DNA of 64,000 nucleotides from Nitrospirota bacterium (GCA_009773415.1 WSNO01000011.1:62001-126000), one strand, 5' to 3'; shown: positions 45,733-53,742, numbered from the stretch's first letter. Notes: generated from the sequence alone by a model not told the origin. Numbers and translations are program-made.

Positions 45733-46059
45733 ATGTGTCACTCTTCAAAAAGATTTACCGCGCGGATCAGGTTGTTGGTGTTCAGCCTGTTGTTGTTTCT
45801 TGCCGCGTCAGACTTAGCCTATGCTGCCGGCGTACCGGATGCCGACAGCATGATGATGGTTGCCGTTGTTGCCGGTCTGGTTCTATTGATTTTTGTGATT
45901 AACGCAATATTTGGCGCATGGGTCTACAAGGATGCAAAGCACCGCGGCATGAAAAATCCGACGGGATGGACAGTCGTTGTCCTGATAACCGGGGTGCCGG
46001 GACTGATCGGCTATATGATTACACGTCCGAAGGGAAATCCGGAAGTATCCCGGCAATAG
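45733..46059 (+). CDS. Small two-helix membrane protein of unknown function
   Basis: 108 residues: N-terminal hydrophobic signal-like segment (LLVFSLLLFLAASDLAYA), a second helix VAVVAGLVLLIFVINAIFGAWVY, a basic turn (KDAKHRGMKNPTGW), and a third helix ending IGYMITRP. The second half is like the membrane part of PLD-nuclease-N or cardiolipin-synthase N-terminal domains, whose function is unclear. It lies 20 bases after dppF in the same direction and is convergent with the radical SAM gene downstream. Confidence 0.6.
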   Translation: MCHSSKRFTARIRLLVFSLLLFLAASDLAYAAGVPDADSMMMVAVVAGLVLLIFVINAIFGAWVYKDAKHRGMKNPTGWTVVVLITGVPGLIGYMITRPKGNPEVSRQ

Positions 46060-46086
46060 CCCGGCAGAATAGTGTCGTATGTCAAA

Positions 46087-47010
46087 CTATTGTGAAAGGC
46101 ACCGCGGGTCCGCTGCCGCAATGTCTCCCGCAGCCAGCAGACTTACCGCAGGACACCCTCCGCGGCATCTGGAGAGGAATTCACAGGAGCTTTTTCTGCA
46201 CGGATTCCCCCGGAACGTTCGAAAGAAATCGAGCTTCGGACTATTCAGCATTGACGAAAGCGAAGCGCTCAGGATATTGCCAAGCCGGAATTCAGGGTTT
46301 CTGAAGAGCAGATAGCACGGATACACCGAGCCGTCCGGCATGACCGACAGCTTGGTGGTGCCCGCGGGGCAGCGGACACCGGCGAGTTCAGGATACAGGC
46401 CGACATCCGGAAGAAAACCGGAACAGACCACTTCGCGCACGTTCGGGTGGCGTTGCTTTAATGCCGCGAGTCGCCGGCGGTATTCGGGGTAGGAAATTGT
46501 ATAAGACAGGTCATCTTTTCTCACGGAGTCCGTGAAGATGAGATAGAACTCTGTGTGCAGCAGCTCCAAATACTGTTCAGGCAAATCCGGCATCGTGCGC
46601 GTGCAGACGGCTTTCAGTATGGGGCGGTACTCATTGATGAATGCAGCCAGGCCGTCGGCCACAAAATGTTCATTCAGCGAGATGCCTATGCGAAGCCGTT
46701 CGCGGGGGAACCTGCCTGCCAGGCTCTTCAGCAGGGGGAGATTGCTGCCGTTGGTGCTTATATTGACCTTTATATCCTGAGAGACAGCCCTGGCAATACG
46801 CTCGGAAAGATGTGAGAGCAGTGTCGGCTCACCGCCGAGAATGTCGAGTTCCGGGATTCCGCAGTCCGACATAGCATCGAGTAATCGAGTGAACCTCTCC
46901 GCATCACAATCTTCGGTGGCTGCCAGACCGCGATTAAAGCAGAACCCGCACTTCTGATTGCAGCGAAAGGTCGGGAAGAACTGCAGGTAGCGCAGTCTAT
47001 GAGGCGGCAC
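46087..47010 (-). CDS. Radical SAM/SPASM-domain protein of a cytochrome operon
   Basis: 307 residues. Radical SAM motif CNQKCGFC (CxxxCxxC) at residues 17-24, GGEPTLL, and TNGSN are in the N-terminal half. The C-terminal SPASM-like region has Cys spread as CPAGTTKLSV...YPC..C..C..C..GGCP, enough for auxiliary clusters. SPASM enzymes modify peptides or proteins. It is the last of four minus-strand genes (octaheme cytochrome, flavoprotein, CMD protein, this), spaced 5 bases from the CMD gene. No short peptide substrate gene was found. It could act on a member of the operon. Confidence 0.8.
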   Translation of the reverse strand: MPPHRLRYLQFFPTFRCNQKCGFCFNRGLAATEDCDAERFTRLLDAMSDCGIPELDILGGEPTLLSHLSERIARAVSQDIKVNISTNGSNLPLLKSLAGRFPRERLRIGISLNEHFVADGLAAFINEYRPILKAVCTRTMPDLPEQYLELLHTEFYLIFTDSVRKDDLSYTISYPEYRRRLAALKQRHPNVREVVCSGFLPDVGLYPELAGVRCPAGTTKLSVMPDGSVYPCYLLFRNPEFRLGNILSASLSSMLNSPKLDFFRTFRGNPCRKSSCEFLSRCRGGCPAVSLLAAGDIAAADPRCLSQ

Positions 47011-47015
47011 TCAGT

Positions 47016-47333
47016 CTATTTTCTTCCCTGAATTACATCCTCCGCCCAACTCAGCGCGGCGGAGACGGTCGGAAATCCGATGGTGCTCGCACACAGAATG
47101 AGCGCGTGATAAACTTCTTCGGGTGTTGCGCCGGCTTCGACCGCTCGCCGAGTATGGGAGTGAACCGACCCTTGAGAACGGATGGCGGCAGCGGCGGCAA
47201 GCTGAATAAGCTGCGCTGTTTTTTCATCGAGCGGACCGGAAGCTTTTGCTGCCTTGCCGAGGCTCTCGGCCGCCTTGAAGTAAGTCTTGAAGCGTTTTCT
47301 AATGGTTTCATACTGCTTCGGGTATCCGGGCAT
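47016..47333 (-). CDS. Carboxymuconolactone decarboxylase (AhpD-like) family protein lacking CxxC
   Basis: 105 residues with the CMD helical fold pattern: AAAAAIRSQGSVHSHTRRAVEAGATPEEVYHAL, where the AhpD redox CxxC position reads S-V-H-S. Without these Cys a peroxiredoxin-reductase role is unlikely; the conserved His could mark a decarboxylase-type or a different active site. It sits in the operon between the flavoprotein (12 bases) and the radical SAM gene (5 bases). Confidence 0.78.
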   Translation of the reverse strand: MPGYPKQYETIRKRFKTYFKAAESLGKAAKASGPLDEKTAQLIQLAAAAAIRSQGSVHSHTRRAVEAGATPEEVYHALILCASTIGFPTVSAALSWAEDVIQGRK

Positions 47334-47345
47334 TGTTTTCTCCTC

Positions 47346-47921
47346 CTAAATAATAGTGATCAGATTTTTCCCTGCTTCGGCTGCATCATGCAGCGCCGTT
47401 GGATGCTCGAGTATTGCGCCTTTTGCATCTACCCCGAGAAACGATATCGTTTTGTGCTCCGGGACGCTGACCGTGCGGAAGAACGCCTTTGCGCACGCCT
47501 CGGCGCACTGGACGCCGATATCCTTCTTCATGCCGCCGACCAGCATAAGCAATCCTTTCCGTCCGTGCGGACCGGGCGCGATCGGGCGTTTCATCAGATA
47601 CTTTTCGCACCAGAACGCCTGGCATCGGTCGATCATGATCTTTGCCTGCGCGCTCAACGAAAAGAAAAAAATCGGCGACGCCAGGATAATGCGATCCGCC
47701 CGCCGGATCGCATTATAAATATCGGTCACGTCGTCATCGATAATGCATTTGCCGCTTGTGTCGCACCCGCCGCAGTCCTGACACGGCTTGAGCCGCATAT
47801 GATTCAGCCGAAACAGCGTTAATTCATGCCCGGCCTCAGCAACCGGCTTCAGCGCCGCTTCGAGCAGCACTTCCGTATTGCCGCTCGGGCGCGGGCTGGC
47901 ATTGAAGGCGGCAATCCTCAC
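47346..47921 (-). CDS. Iron-sulfur-type flavodoxin-fold NAD(P)H-dependent oxidoreductase
   Basis: The start is a GTG at 47921 inside the octaheme gene's stop (GTGA), with GGCAGGA 3 bases upstream. 191 residues: FMN-binding NASPRPSGNTEVLL near residue 8, then PCQDCGGCDTSGKC, a compact Cys cluster like the [4Fe-4S] site of iron-sulfur flavoproteins (Isf), and ASPIFFFSLSAQAKIMIDR, the family's flavin/dimer block. It likely moves electrons between reduced carriers and the periplasmic or membrane chain; its physical link to a secreted cytochrome is only by operon. Its true donor is unknown. Confidence 0.8.
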   Translation of the reverse strand: MRIAAFNASPRPSGNTEVLLEAALKPVAEAGHELTLFRLNHMRLKPCQDCGGCDTSGKCIIDDDVTDIYNAIRRADRIILASPIFFFSLSAQAKIMIDRCQAFWCEKYLMKRPIAPGPHGRKGLLMLVGGMKKDIGVQCAEACAKAFFRTVSVPEHKTISFLGVDAKGAILEHPTALHDAAEAGKNLITII

Positions 47922-49435
47922 TTCCTGCCCTTTTTGAGCATTGTCTTGTAATCGAGCGTGTCCTTCATGGCCGTGGTATTCAGCAGCAGCTCCCACCAGC
48001 CGTTCTTGAATGCTGCATAGTCAGGAGCCCCGCTCATAGCCGACGCATAGCGGATCGAGTTGCCGTAAAAGAGCCAGTGGCGAAGCCAAAGCTGCTCTAT
48101 CGTTTCGTCAAACGGGTTCTTCTTGTCCTCTACGCCGCGTTTCCATGCTTCGACAAGAATCTGCGTAGCGGTCAGAGTCATTGCATTTGTTTCCTGAATC
48201 GTGTTGTCGAGCTTTGCAAAATGACCCATGGTCCACGCGGTCGTATGGCAGGACGTGCAGACCCCTTTCATTTTTGCAAAGCGCTTATCCTGCTCGGCCT
48301 TGTCGATAAGATACGATGAGGCCGGGATGTTCGTAAATGTCGTCGGCAACGGCAGTCCGTCGGCATTCCTGATGATTGTGGTATTGCCCGATTTTGGCTG
48401 CGGATGCGCATAGGGCAGGCCAAAGATGCGAACCCAGAGGCGGTCGCTGAAATTATGGGTGCGCTCGGCAATGACTTCGCCCGACGGGGAGGTCACAAGG
48501 CTGTTGTGGCAGGTTGCACAGGTCGGCGCAGAGAAGTCTTTTCCAACGACCCACGGAACACTTGAGAAGTTCCACGTATGCTTTTTGGATTCGTAAATGT
48601 TGCCGTGCTTGCTTTCCTTGTAAACGTTGTATGCCGGCACGTCGGGTTCAAGGTGGCACTGACCGCACGTGTGAGGCTTTCTGGCGATTTCAATCGAAAA
48701 ACTGTGGCGCGGATGACAGGCTGAGCAGGCGCCGATTGAGCCGTCAGGGTTCATGCGGCCGACTCCCTGATTGGGCCAGTTGGTCAATTTTGGCACTTCA
48801 AGTTCGCCCATTGCAGTGTTTACCTTCCGCAATCCCTTAGCCTCCACAAGCGTGCCGTGACAGCCGAGACAGGTCTCATGCAGGGTTTTGTCGGAGGGCG
48901 CCTGCGATGATATTTTTCCCTTCTCGAACTTCTTGATGCCGGTAATCGTGCTGACGAGCGTATGGTAGACCGGGTTGTCCATCAGGTTCTTGATAGCATG
49001 GGCTTTCTTTGTGTCGCCGTATTGCGTTGCTTCAACCGGGTGGCAGGTGCTGCAGTCGTTAGGGCTGACCACGACCTGAATCCTGAAACCGTTATGGTCA
49101 AAAGCATCTTTATGCCTGGCGAGATTCAGGCTGTGGCATTCATAGCAACCAACCACAACACCGCCGAGTTGCGGCGGAACGGATTGAGCCGATACCCGCC
49201 TCTGCAATGCCGGTTTCCTGAGTGCGTCGGCGGGGAGTGTCACCGCATGGCGGCTCTTGCGCCAGTCGGCGACAATTCCGGGAGTGAACTGCTCGTGACA
49301 GCCGATGCACGACTCGGTTTCAGGGCTGATTTTGGCGAGCGCTTGTGATGGTTTCTGGTCTGCTGAACCGGCAAAACCGGCCAGCGCCAAGACAGCAGCG
49401 ATGCTGCAGACAGCAAGAAATGCACGGAGCTTCAT
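47918..49435 (-). CDS. Secreted octaheme cytochrome c related to hydroxylamine oxidoreductase
   Basis: ATG at 49435 (GGAGGG 5 bases upstream) starts a signal peptide (MKLRAFLAVCSIAAVLALAGFAGSA). 505 residues carry exactly eight CxxCH: 43, 97, 128, 189, 237, 257, 306 and 393. The late segment YGNSIRYAS...GAPDYAAFKNGWW (about 457-481) resembles the HAO region that in true HAO holds the Tyr cross-linked to the catalytic haem; Tyr 473 is a candidate. Reactions in this family include hydroxylamine oxidation or nitrite/hydroxylamine reduction; direction cannot be told. It leads an operon with a flavoprotein, CMD protein and SPASM radical SAM enzyme. Confidence 0.83.
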   Translation of the reverse strand: MKLRAFLAVCSIAAVLALAGFAGSADQKPSQALAKISPETESCIGCHEQFTPGIVADWRKSRHAVTLPADALRKPALQRRVSAQSVPPQLGGVVVGCYECHSLNLARHKDAFDHNGFRIQVVVSPNDCSTCHPVEATQYGDTKKAHAIKNLMDNPVYHTLVSTITGIKKFEKGKISSQAPSDKTLHETCLGCHGTLVEAKGLRKVNTAMGELEVPKLTNWPNQGVGRMNPDGSIGACSACHPRHSFSIEIARKPHTCGQCHLEPDVPAYNVYKESKHGNIYESKKHTWNFSSVPWVVGKDFSAPTCATCHNSLVTSPSGEVIAERTHNFSDRLWVRIFGLPYAHPQPKSGNTTIIRNADGLPLPTTFTNIPASSYLIDKAEQDKRFAKMKGVCTSCHTTAWTMGHFAKLDNTIQETNAMTLTATQILVEAWKRGVEDKKNPFDETIEQLWLRHWLFYGNSIRYASAMSGAPDYAAFKNGWWELLLNTTAMKDTLDYKTMLKKGRK

Positions 49436-49550
49436 GTTTTTCCCTCCATCACGAAAAGTGGTGCCGGCATGCGGCGAAGGATACGACAAAGCGCATTGCG
49501 CTCATTACGCTAAGCTTAGCAGAATCGGCGGGCCAGTTCAAACGAAAAGC

Positions 49551-49573
49551 GGCCCGGAAACATATTCCGGGCC
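49551..49573 (-). terminator. Probable terminator after the dienelactone hydrolase gene
   Basis: The arms GGCCCGGAA and TTCCGGGCC form a perfect 9-bp stem with a 5-base loop, 16 bases past the stop codon on the minus strand, followed by GCTTTTCGTTTG. The T run is interrupted, so efficiency is uncertain. Confidence 0.55.
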
Positions 49574-49588
49574 GGTGATGATGAGGCA

Positions 49589-50404
49589 TTACTTTGAAGA
49601 GAAGACGGACTTCAGGAATCGCCGCAGCTCATACCATGATTTCTGGTCGGCGCTTTTGTTATAGGCAATATCCATATTGAACTCCTTCGCATATCTGTCC
49701 GCTTCAGGGTTGGTGAAGCTGTGTTTTGTGCGGGGGTAGTTGATGAAGGTGAAGTCAGCTCCGGCGTCTGTCATCTCCTGCTTGAATGCTTCGATCTGTT
49801 CGGGCTTAATCATCACATCGTCCGCACCGTTAAAAACGATTATGCGGGCTTTGACAGCACCTTTCTCCGCAGGTTTGGCAGGTGCGAGACTGCCGTGGAA
49901 GCTTGCGACTCCCCTCAGATCAGCTCCCTGCCGCGCCATATTCAGCACGACGCCGCCGCCGAAACAATACCCGATGGCGGCAATCCGTCCGGCATCGACC
50001 TGCGGCTGCTGCCTTACGAAATCAAGGGCCGCGAGGAAGCGGGCACTGGCGACGTCGAAGTTCTTTGTTGCCTCGGCGGCAAATTTCTTGGCATCGTCGG
50101 GATGCGCGGCCTGTTTTCCTTCGCCGAACATATCGACCGCTAGCGCTACATAGCCCAGCTTTGCGAGCTGCTTTGCCCGGGTTCTGGCGTACTCATTGTG
50201 TCCCCACCATTCGTGTACGACCAGAACAGCGGGCAGTTTCGTCTGTTTTCTGATTTCCGGATACGCCAGAAAGCCTTTCATTTTCAAATCGCCGTCGGCA
50301 TATTCAACCTCATGCGCGGCAACTTTTACGGCGGCGGCATCGGCTGAAGTCAAGCCGGTTGAGAATGCGAGAACCAGGGCAATAAGGCAAAAAAGCTTTT
50401 TCAC
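49589..50404 (-). CDS. Secreted dienelactone hydrolase family protein
   Basis: 271 residues with a signal peptide (about 1-24, cleavage after ADAAA or nearby). The alpha/beta-hydrolase fold has HEWWGHNEYARTRA, AVDMFGEG, the nucleophile GYCFGGG (Cys rather than Ser, as in dienelactone hydrolase), D in FNGADDVMI, and a late His in TKHSFTNPEAD, giving a Cys-Asp-His triad. The periplasmic substrate is unknown; many relatives are of unassigned function. It is upstream of and apparently independent of the cytochrome operon. Confidence 0.85.
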   Translation of the reverse strand: MKKLFCLIALVLAFSTGLTSADAAAVKVAAHEVEYADGDLKMKGFLAYPEIRKQTKLPAVLVVHEWWGHNEYARTRAKQLAKLGYVALAVDMFGEGKQAAHPDDAKKFAAEATKNFDVASARFLAALDFVRQQPQVDAGRIAAIGYCFGGGVVLNMARQGADLRGVASFHGSLAPAKPAEKGAVKARIIVFNGADDVMIKPEQIEAFKQEMTDAGADFTFINYPRTKHSFTNPEADRYAKEFNMDIAYNKSADQKSWYELRRFLKSVFSSK

Positions 50405-50490
50405 GAAGGCCTCCGGTGAGAGAAAGAATTAAAAAGGGTTTATACAATGTTAATACAATTCAGAGATGTCCGTGGAACTGATGAGGGGAA

Positions 50491-50515
50491 GGGCGCTCCG
50501 CGATGCGGAACGCCC
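50491..50515 (-). terminator. Probable hairpin terminator after rubrerythrin
   Basis: On the minus strand, GGGCGTTCCGC and GCGGAGCGCCC form an 11-bp stem (one mismatch) with a 3-base loop, directly after the rubrerythrin stop (50523). A short CTTCCCC follows, so termination may not be intrinsic in the strict sense. Confidence 0.5.
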
Positions 50516-50522
50516 TCATGAA

Positions 50523-51017
50523 CTAATCGATTTTCTTGAATGCCTGCTTCTTCGCGCCGCAAATCGGGCACTCATCCGGCGCCTCGTTTTCGACCGTGTT
50601 GCCGCAGACCTGACAGACATAATACTCGACAGCTTCGTTCTTGCCGAGATTCTCCAGGGCTTTCTTGTAGAGATCCGCGTGAATTTTTTCAACGGCATTT
50701 GCGTACATGAAGCTCCGGAGAGCGCCCTGATTCGCTTCAGCCTTTGCATGCTCAATCATCGCCGGGTACATTGACTCAAACTCGTGCGTCTCGCCGCCGA
50801 TTGCTTCAGCAAGGTTCTCCTTCGTGGTTCTGATGCCGCCCATTTCGCGGAGATGCGCATGGGCATGCACGGTTTCTGCTTCTGCCGCGGCACGGAACAG
50901 CTTTGCTGCCTGAGGGAATCCGTCCTGCTCAGCCTTTTTCGCGAATGCGAGGTATTTCCGGTTTGCCTGCGACTCGCCGGCAAATGCTTCTGCCAAATCG
51001 TTCATTGTCTTGCTCAT
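50523..51017 (-). CDS. rbr: Rubrerythrin
   Basis: An NADH-linked peroxidase of anaerobes. ATG at 51017 with GAGGAG 8 bases upstream (a longer frame via TTG lacks support). 164 residues: ferritin-like di-iron domain (AFAGESQANRKYLAFAKKAEQDGFPQAAKLF..., then EAETVHAHAHL and EHAKAEANQGALRSFM, with the carboxylate/His metal ligands), followed by a C-terminal rubredoxin-like knuckle (CQVCGNTV...CPICGA). The whole is the classical Rbr order. It follows the flavoprotein by 11 bases and is probably cotranscribed. Confidence 0.93.
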   Translation of the reverse strand: MSKTMNDLAEAFAGESQANRKYLAFAKKAEQDGFPQAAKLFRAAAEAETVHAHAHLREMGGIRTTKENLAEAIGGETHEFESMYPAMIEHAKAEANQGALRSFMYANAVEKIHADLYKKALENLGKNEAVEYYVCQVCGNTVENEAPDECPICGAKKQAFKKID

Positions 51018-51028
51018 AAATATTCTCC

Positions 51029-52246
51029 TCAATTAAATTTAGCGTGGTGCTCTTTTACTTTGCGGGCGAACTCAGCGCCGAATTCAAAAATCTTCTTTTC
51101 GTCAGCCTCACTTGGCTTATAGTTCACTTCCACTCCCGGCTCGACCACGTCGAGGCCCATTTTTTTGAACATTTCATAGGCTTCCTTAACGGCCCCGCCG
51201 CCCCATCCGTAGCTGCCGAATGCGCCGGCCACACGGTTTTTCGGACGGAGCCCGCGCACATGCGTGAGGAAGTTGGCGACCGATGGAAACATAATGTTAT
51301 TCAGGGTCGGCGTTCCGATGAGGCAGCCGCGCGCCTTCCAGAGTTCCTTGACGGCGATGCTCATGGGCGTGGCCCGAAGCTTGATAATCTTGCAGCCAAC
51401 CCCCTCGCTCCTGACGCCTTCCAGAAGCGGGACCGTCATTTTTTCAGTGCTGTGCCACATCGTGTCATAAATGATCGCCACGCTGCAGTCAGCCTTCCCG
51501 CTTGCGAGGTCAAGGTACATCTGGAGCACCTTGCCGGGATTCTGGCGCCAGATGATGCCATGATCGGGAGCGATAATCTCAATTTGGAGGCCGAGCTTCT
51601 GGACATCGGCAATCTTGTTTTTGATAAGCTGACCGAACGGCATAAGGATATTTGCATAGTAATCGACCACTGCGTCATCAAGCTCAGCCATCGACTGGCA
51701 GGTGACATACTCATCATCGAAGCGCGCTGCGGAAGCAATATGCTGACCGAACGCGTCCTGGCTGATAAGCACCTTGTCTTCCTTAACATACGTCATCATC
51801 GAATCGGGCCAGTGCAGCATCGGTGTTTCAAGAAACAGGAGTGTCTTTTTGCCGGTACAGAGCGTGTCTCCGGTCTTTACCACCTTGAGATTCCATTTCG
51901 AAATATCGAAGAATCGCTCGATGCCTTTTTTGCCCTTTTCAGTGATATACACGGCAGCGTTCGGCGTCAACGCCATGATGTCGCCGATGCCGGTCATGTG
52001 GTCGTTTTCAATATGGTTGATAACGATGTTCTTAATCTTTCCCGGATCAACAAGGCTCTTGATGTTCCTGATCATCAATTCGGAAAAGTCGCATTTCACG
52101 GTATCGACGAGGGTAATGTCATCGTCCATTATGAGATAGTTGTTATACGAAGTGCCGCGCGGCGTTTCGTAGCCGTGAAAGTCGCGCACTTCCCAATCGA
52201 CCGCGCCAACCCAGAAAATTCCGTTTTTTACTTCAACCGCCTTCAT
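51029..52246 (-). CDS. A-type flavoprotein (FprA/flavodiiron) oxygen or NO reductase
   Basis: ATG at 52246 with GGGAGG 7 bases upstream. 405 residues: beta-lactamase-like di-iron domain with NHIENDHMTG (HxExDH), MLHWPDSM, SQDAFGQH and APDHG as metal ligands, then a flavodoxin domain (IYDTMWHSTEKM, GTPTLNN, GSYGWGGGAVK). Flavodiiron proteins reduce O2 to water or NO to N2O with rubredoxin as donor. The rubredoxin-fusion gene 162 bases upstream and the rubrerythrin 11 bases downstream give a full oxygen-defence set. No C-terminal rubredoxin domain is fused, so the donor must be separate. Confidence 0.92.
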   Translation of the reverse strand: MKAVEVKNGIFWVGAVDWEVRDFHGYETPRGTSYNNYLIMDDDITLVDTVKCDFSELMIRNIKSLVDPGKIKNIVINHIENDHMTGIGDIMALTPNAAVYITEKGKKGIERFFDISKWNLKVVKTGDTLCTGKKTLLFLETPMLHWPDSMMTYVKEDKVLISQDAFGQHIASAARFDDEYVTCQSMAELDDAVVDYYANILMPFGQLIKNKIADVQKLGLQIEIIAPDHGIIWRQNPGKVLQMYLDLASGKADCSVAIIYDTMWHSTEKMTVPLLEGVRSEGVGCKIIKLRATPMSIAVKELWKARGCLIGTPTLNNIMFPSVANFLTHVRGLRPKNRVAGAFGSYGWGGGAVKEAYEMFKKMGLDVVEPGVEVNYKPSEADEKKIFEFGAEFARKVKEHHAKFN

Positions 52247-52367
52247 TGATCCTCCCTGTAATAGTTCAAAATAAGTTTCTCGATCGCAACAGAAAATGTG
52301 CGACGTTGCGTATATATTATTGTGCAATTCTGTGCAGGTCAAGTCGCCGAACAGGAAGCTTGAAGGT

Positions 52368-52388
52368 GCCGGAACGCGGCATTCCGGC
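52368..52388 (-). terminator. Hairpin after the rubredoxin-fusion gene
   Basis: A 7-bp stem GCCGGAA / TTCCGGC with a 7-base loop, 20 bases past the stop on the minus strand. No clear T run follows. Confidence 0.4.
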
Positions 52389-52408
52389 CCCCTCTTCTTC
52401 TTTGATGT

Positions 52409-52888
52409 TCAGCCTATTTTCTCAAAAACGTCCTTCCCTGCCTTGCAGACCGGGCATTTCCAGTCAACCGGCAGGCTTTCAAAATCGGTTCCTTCGGCGT
52501 CTTCCTTGTAGAGCCACTTGCAGGCCGCACAGCGCCAGAGCGAGCCGTCGGCACGGGTTCCGTTTTGAGCAGTAATTTCCCATCCCTTGCCGGCGAGATC
52601 TTCAATGCGCGGAGGATACCAGCCCGAAAAAATTATTTTATCACGGGCATCCTCAAAGCTCACTTCTATTGTGTACTCACCCTTCTTCGCGGTATAGCCC
52701 CAGCTGAAATTCTCTTTAGTATCCGGCGTGTCGGCTTTGGCAGAGTAGATAAATACATTGCCGCTGCGCTTCACCTTTGCCCAGCTGAAACAGCACTTCA
52801 GCACCGATGTGCAGCCGCACTTGCCTCCTCTGAGTTCAAGACCGTCAACCAGAAAACCGCCGGGAGCTTTTTCGACAGATACTTCCAT
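52409..52888 (-). CDS. C-terminal rubredoxin fused to an unrecognised 100-residue N-terminal domain
   Basis: ATG at 52888 with GAGGAGG 6 bases upstream. 159 residues: the C-terminal 50 are a rubredoxin (LWRCAACKWLYKE, DWKCPVCKAGKDVF), with two CxxC pairs for one Fe. The N-terminal part has GGKCGCTSVLKCC near residue 22-35 and a beta-rich Lys-rich pattern I cannot assign. It might be a metal-binding or electron-relay domain. The natural partner is the A-type flavoprotein downstream; the operon-like order is peroxiredoxin remnant, this gene, flavoprotein, rubrerythrin. Confidence 0.75.
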   Translation of the reverse strand: MEVSVEKAPGGFLVDGLELRGGKCGCTSVLKCCFSWAKVKRSGNVFIYSAKADTPDTKENFSWGYTAKKGEYTIEVSFEDARDKIIFSGWYPPRIEDLAGKGWEITAQNGTRADGSLWRCAACKWLYKEDAEGTDFESLPVDWKCPVCKAGKDVFEKIG

Positions 52889-52943
52889 GAGAACCTCCTC
52901 AAACAGTGAATTCATTTATTAATCAACCGGCTGTCTGATACAG

Positions 52944-53102
52944 TCAGTCCGCCGGATAAAAGACTAAAACAGTCCATTTTTTGGCCTTCTTTGCCTTGGC
53001 AATGCTGAAGGTTCCGAATTTACCGTCTACAGGTTCGAACGTCTCCATCTCAAAATCAGATACTTTCTGGCCTACTTTCAGACCACTGCAGCAGTCACTC
53101 AT
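52944..53102 (-). pseudogene. Peroxiredoxin truncated immediately before its active-site cysteine
   Basis: ATG at 53102 (GGAGG 8 bases upstream) begins a typical AhpC/TSA opening: MSDCCSGLKVGQKVSDFEME, then WTVLVFYPAD. The next residues in full-length peroxiredoxins are FTFVCPTE, holding the peroxidatic Cys. Here a stop falls right after PAD (52 residues), and no such motif follows in any frame; the sequence goes on as intergenic. The gene is therefore a stub. Either it decayed, or a large deletion removed the rest; the upstream Fur/PerR-like gene, 14 bases away, is intact. Confidence 0.78.
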
Positions 53103-53116
53103 TATTATGCCTCCAT

Positions 53117-53545
53117 CTACTGGTTTTTCTGAGGAGCCAAGGGCTCCGAGTCTGTTTTTTTACACTCAGGACATACGCCGTAAAACTCTATATGGCTGCC
53201 CGTAATCTCAAAATCGCGCACAGCTTCGCGCGGCAATTCGATTTTGTAATCAATATGGATGTCGATAATCTTCCTGCATTTCGTACAGATAAGATGGTTA
53301 TGCGGCTGCGGGTTCGGGTCAAACCTCTTCCGGTTCGGGTCTATTGAAAGCTCCGCAACCTCGCCACGCTGCCGGAGAGCCTCAAGCGTGTTGTATACCG
53401 TTGCAAACGACATAGTTGGAAACCGGGCAGAAACAGCACGGTAAACATCTTCGGCAGACGGATGTTCAAAATTGTTCTCGAGATACTCCAGTACCGCAAG
53501 CCTTTGAGGAGTAAGCTTCATGCCTGTGGATTGATATTGATTCAT
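53117..53545 (-). CDS. Fur/PerR-family transcriptional regulator
   Basis: 142 residues. N-terminal winged helix (MKLTPQRLAVLEYLE, HPSAEDVYRAVSARFPTMSFATVYNTLEALR), then the metal-sensing part with PHNHLICTKCRKIIDIH, and a second CxxC in YGVCPECKK for the structural Zn. The His/Asp set (about 85-105) fits PerR or Fur. In anaerobes PerR represses rubrerythrin and peroxide genes, so its place at the head of this cluster fits PerR, but Fur cannot be excluded. AAAGGA-like sites are weak; ATG is the first in frame. Confidence 0.88.
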   Translation of the reverse strand: MNQYQSTGMKLTPQRLAVLEYLENNFEHPSAEDVYRAVSARFPTMSFATVYNTLEALRQRGEVAELSIDPNRKRFDPNPQPHNHLICTKCRKIIDIHIDYKIELPREAVRDFEITGSHIEFYGVCPECKKTDSEPLAPQKNQ

Positions 53546-53574
53546 CTTTCATCCTATTTAGAATTAATCTTATT

Positions 53575-53589
53575 TGATAAATATTATCA
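53575..53589. promoter_or_regulatory. Putative Fur/PerR operator upstream of the regulator gene
   Basis: A perfect AT-rich inverted repeat TGATAA-ATA-TTATCA sits 30-44 bases before the regulator's start, in a 70-base AT-rich leader with other TTAGAAT-like half-sites. The 15-base palindrome fits the size of a Fur/PerR box, suggesting autoregulation. Binding is inferred, not shown. Confidence 0.45.
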
Positions 53590-53742
53590 GATTAGAAATC
53601 TTATTGTCAATAATTTTTTTCACTTTTTTTCAGGATGAAAACGGGAATCGGGCAGGTTCAATTTTTTCATTCTGTCTGTCTGCGCCTGCCGCTAAAGAGA
53701 TCTTCCCGCAACAGAACCAATATTACATGGTAAACTAGCTTC

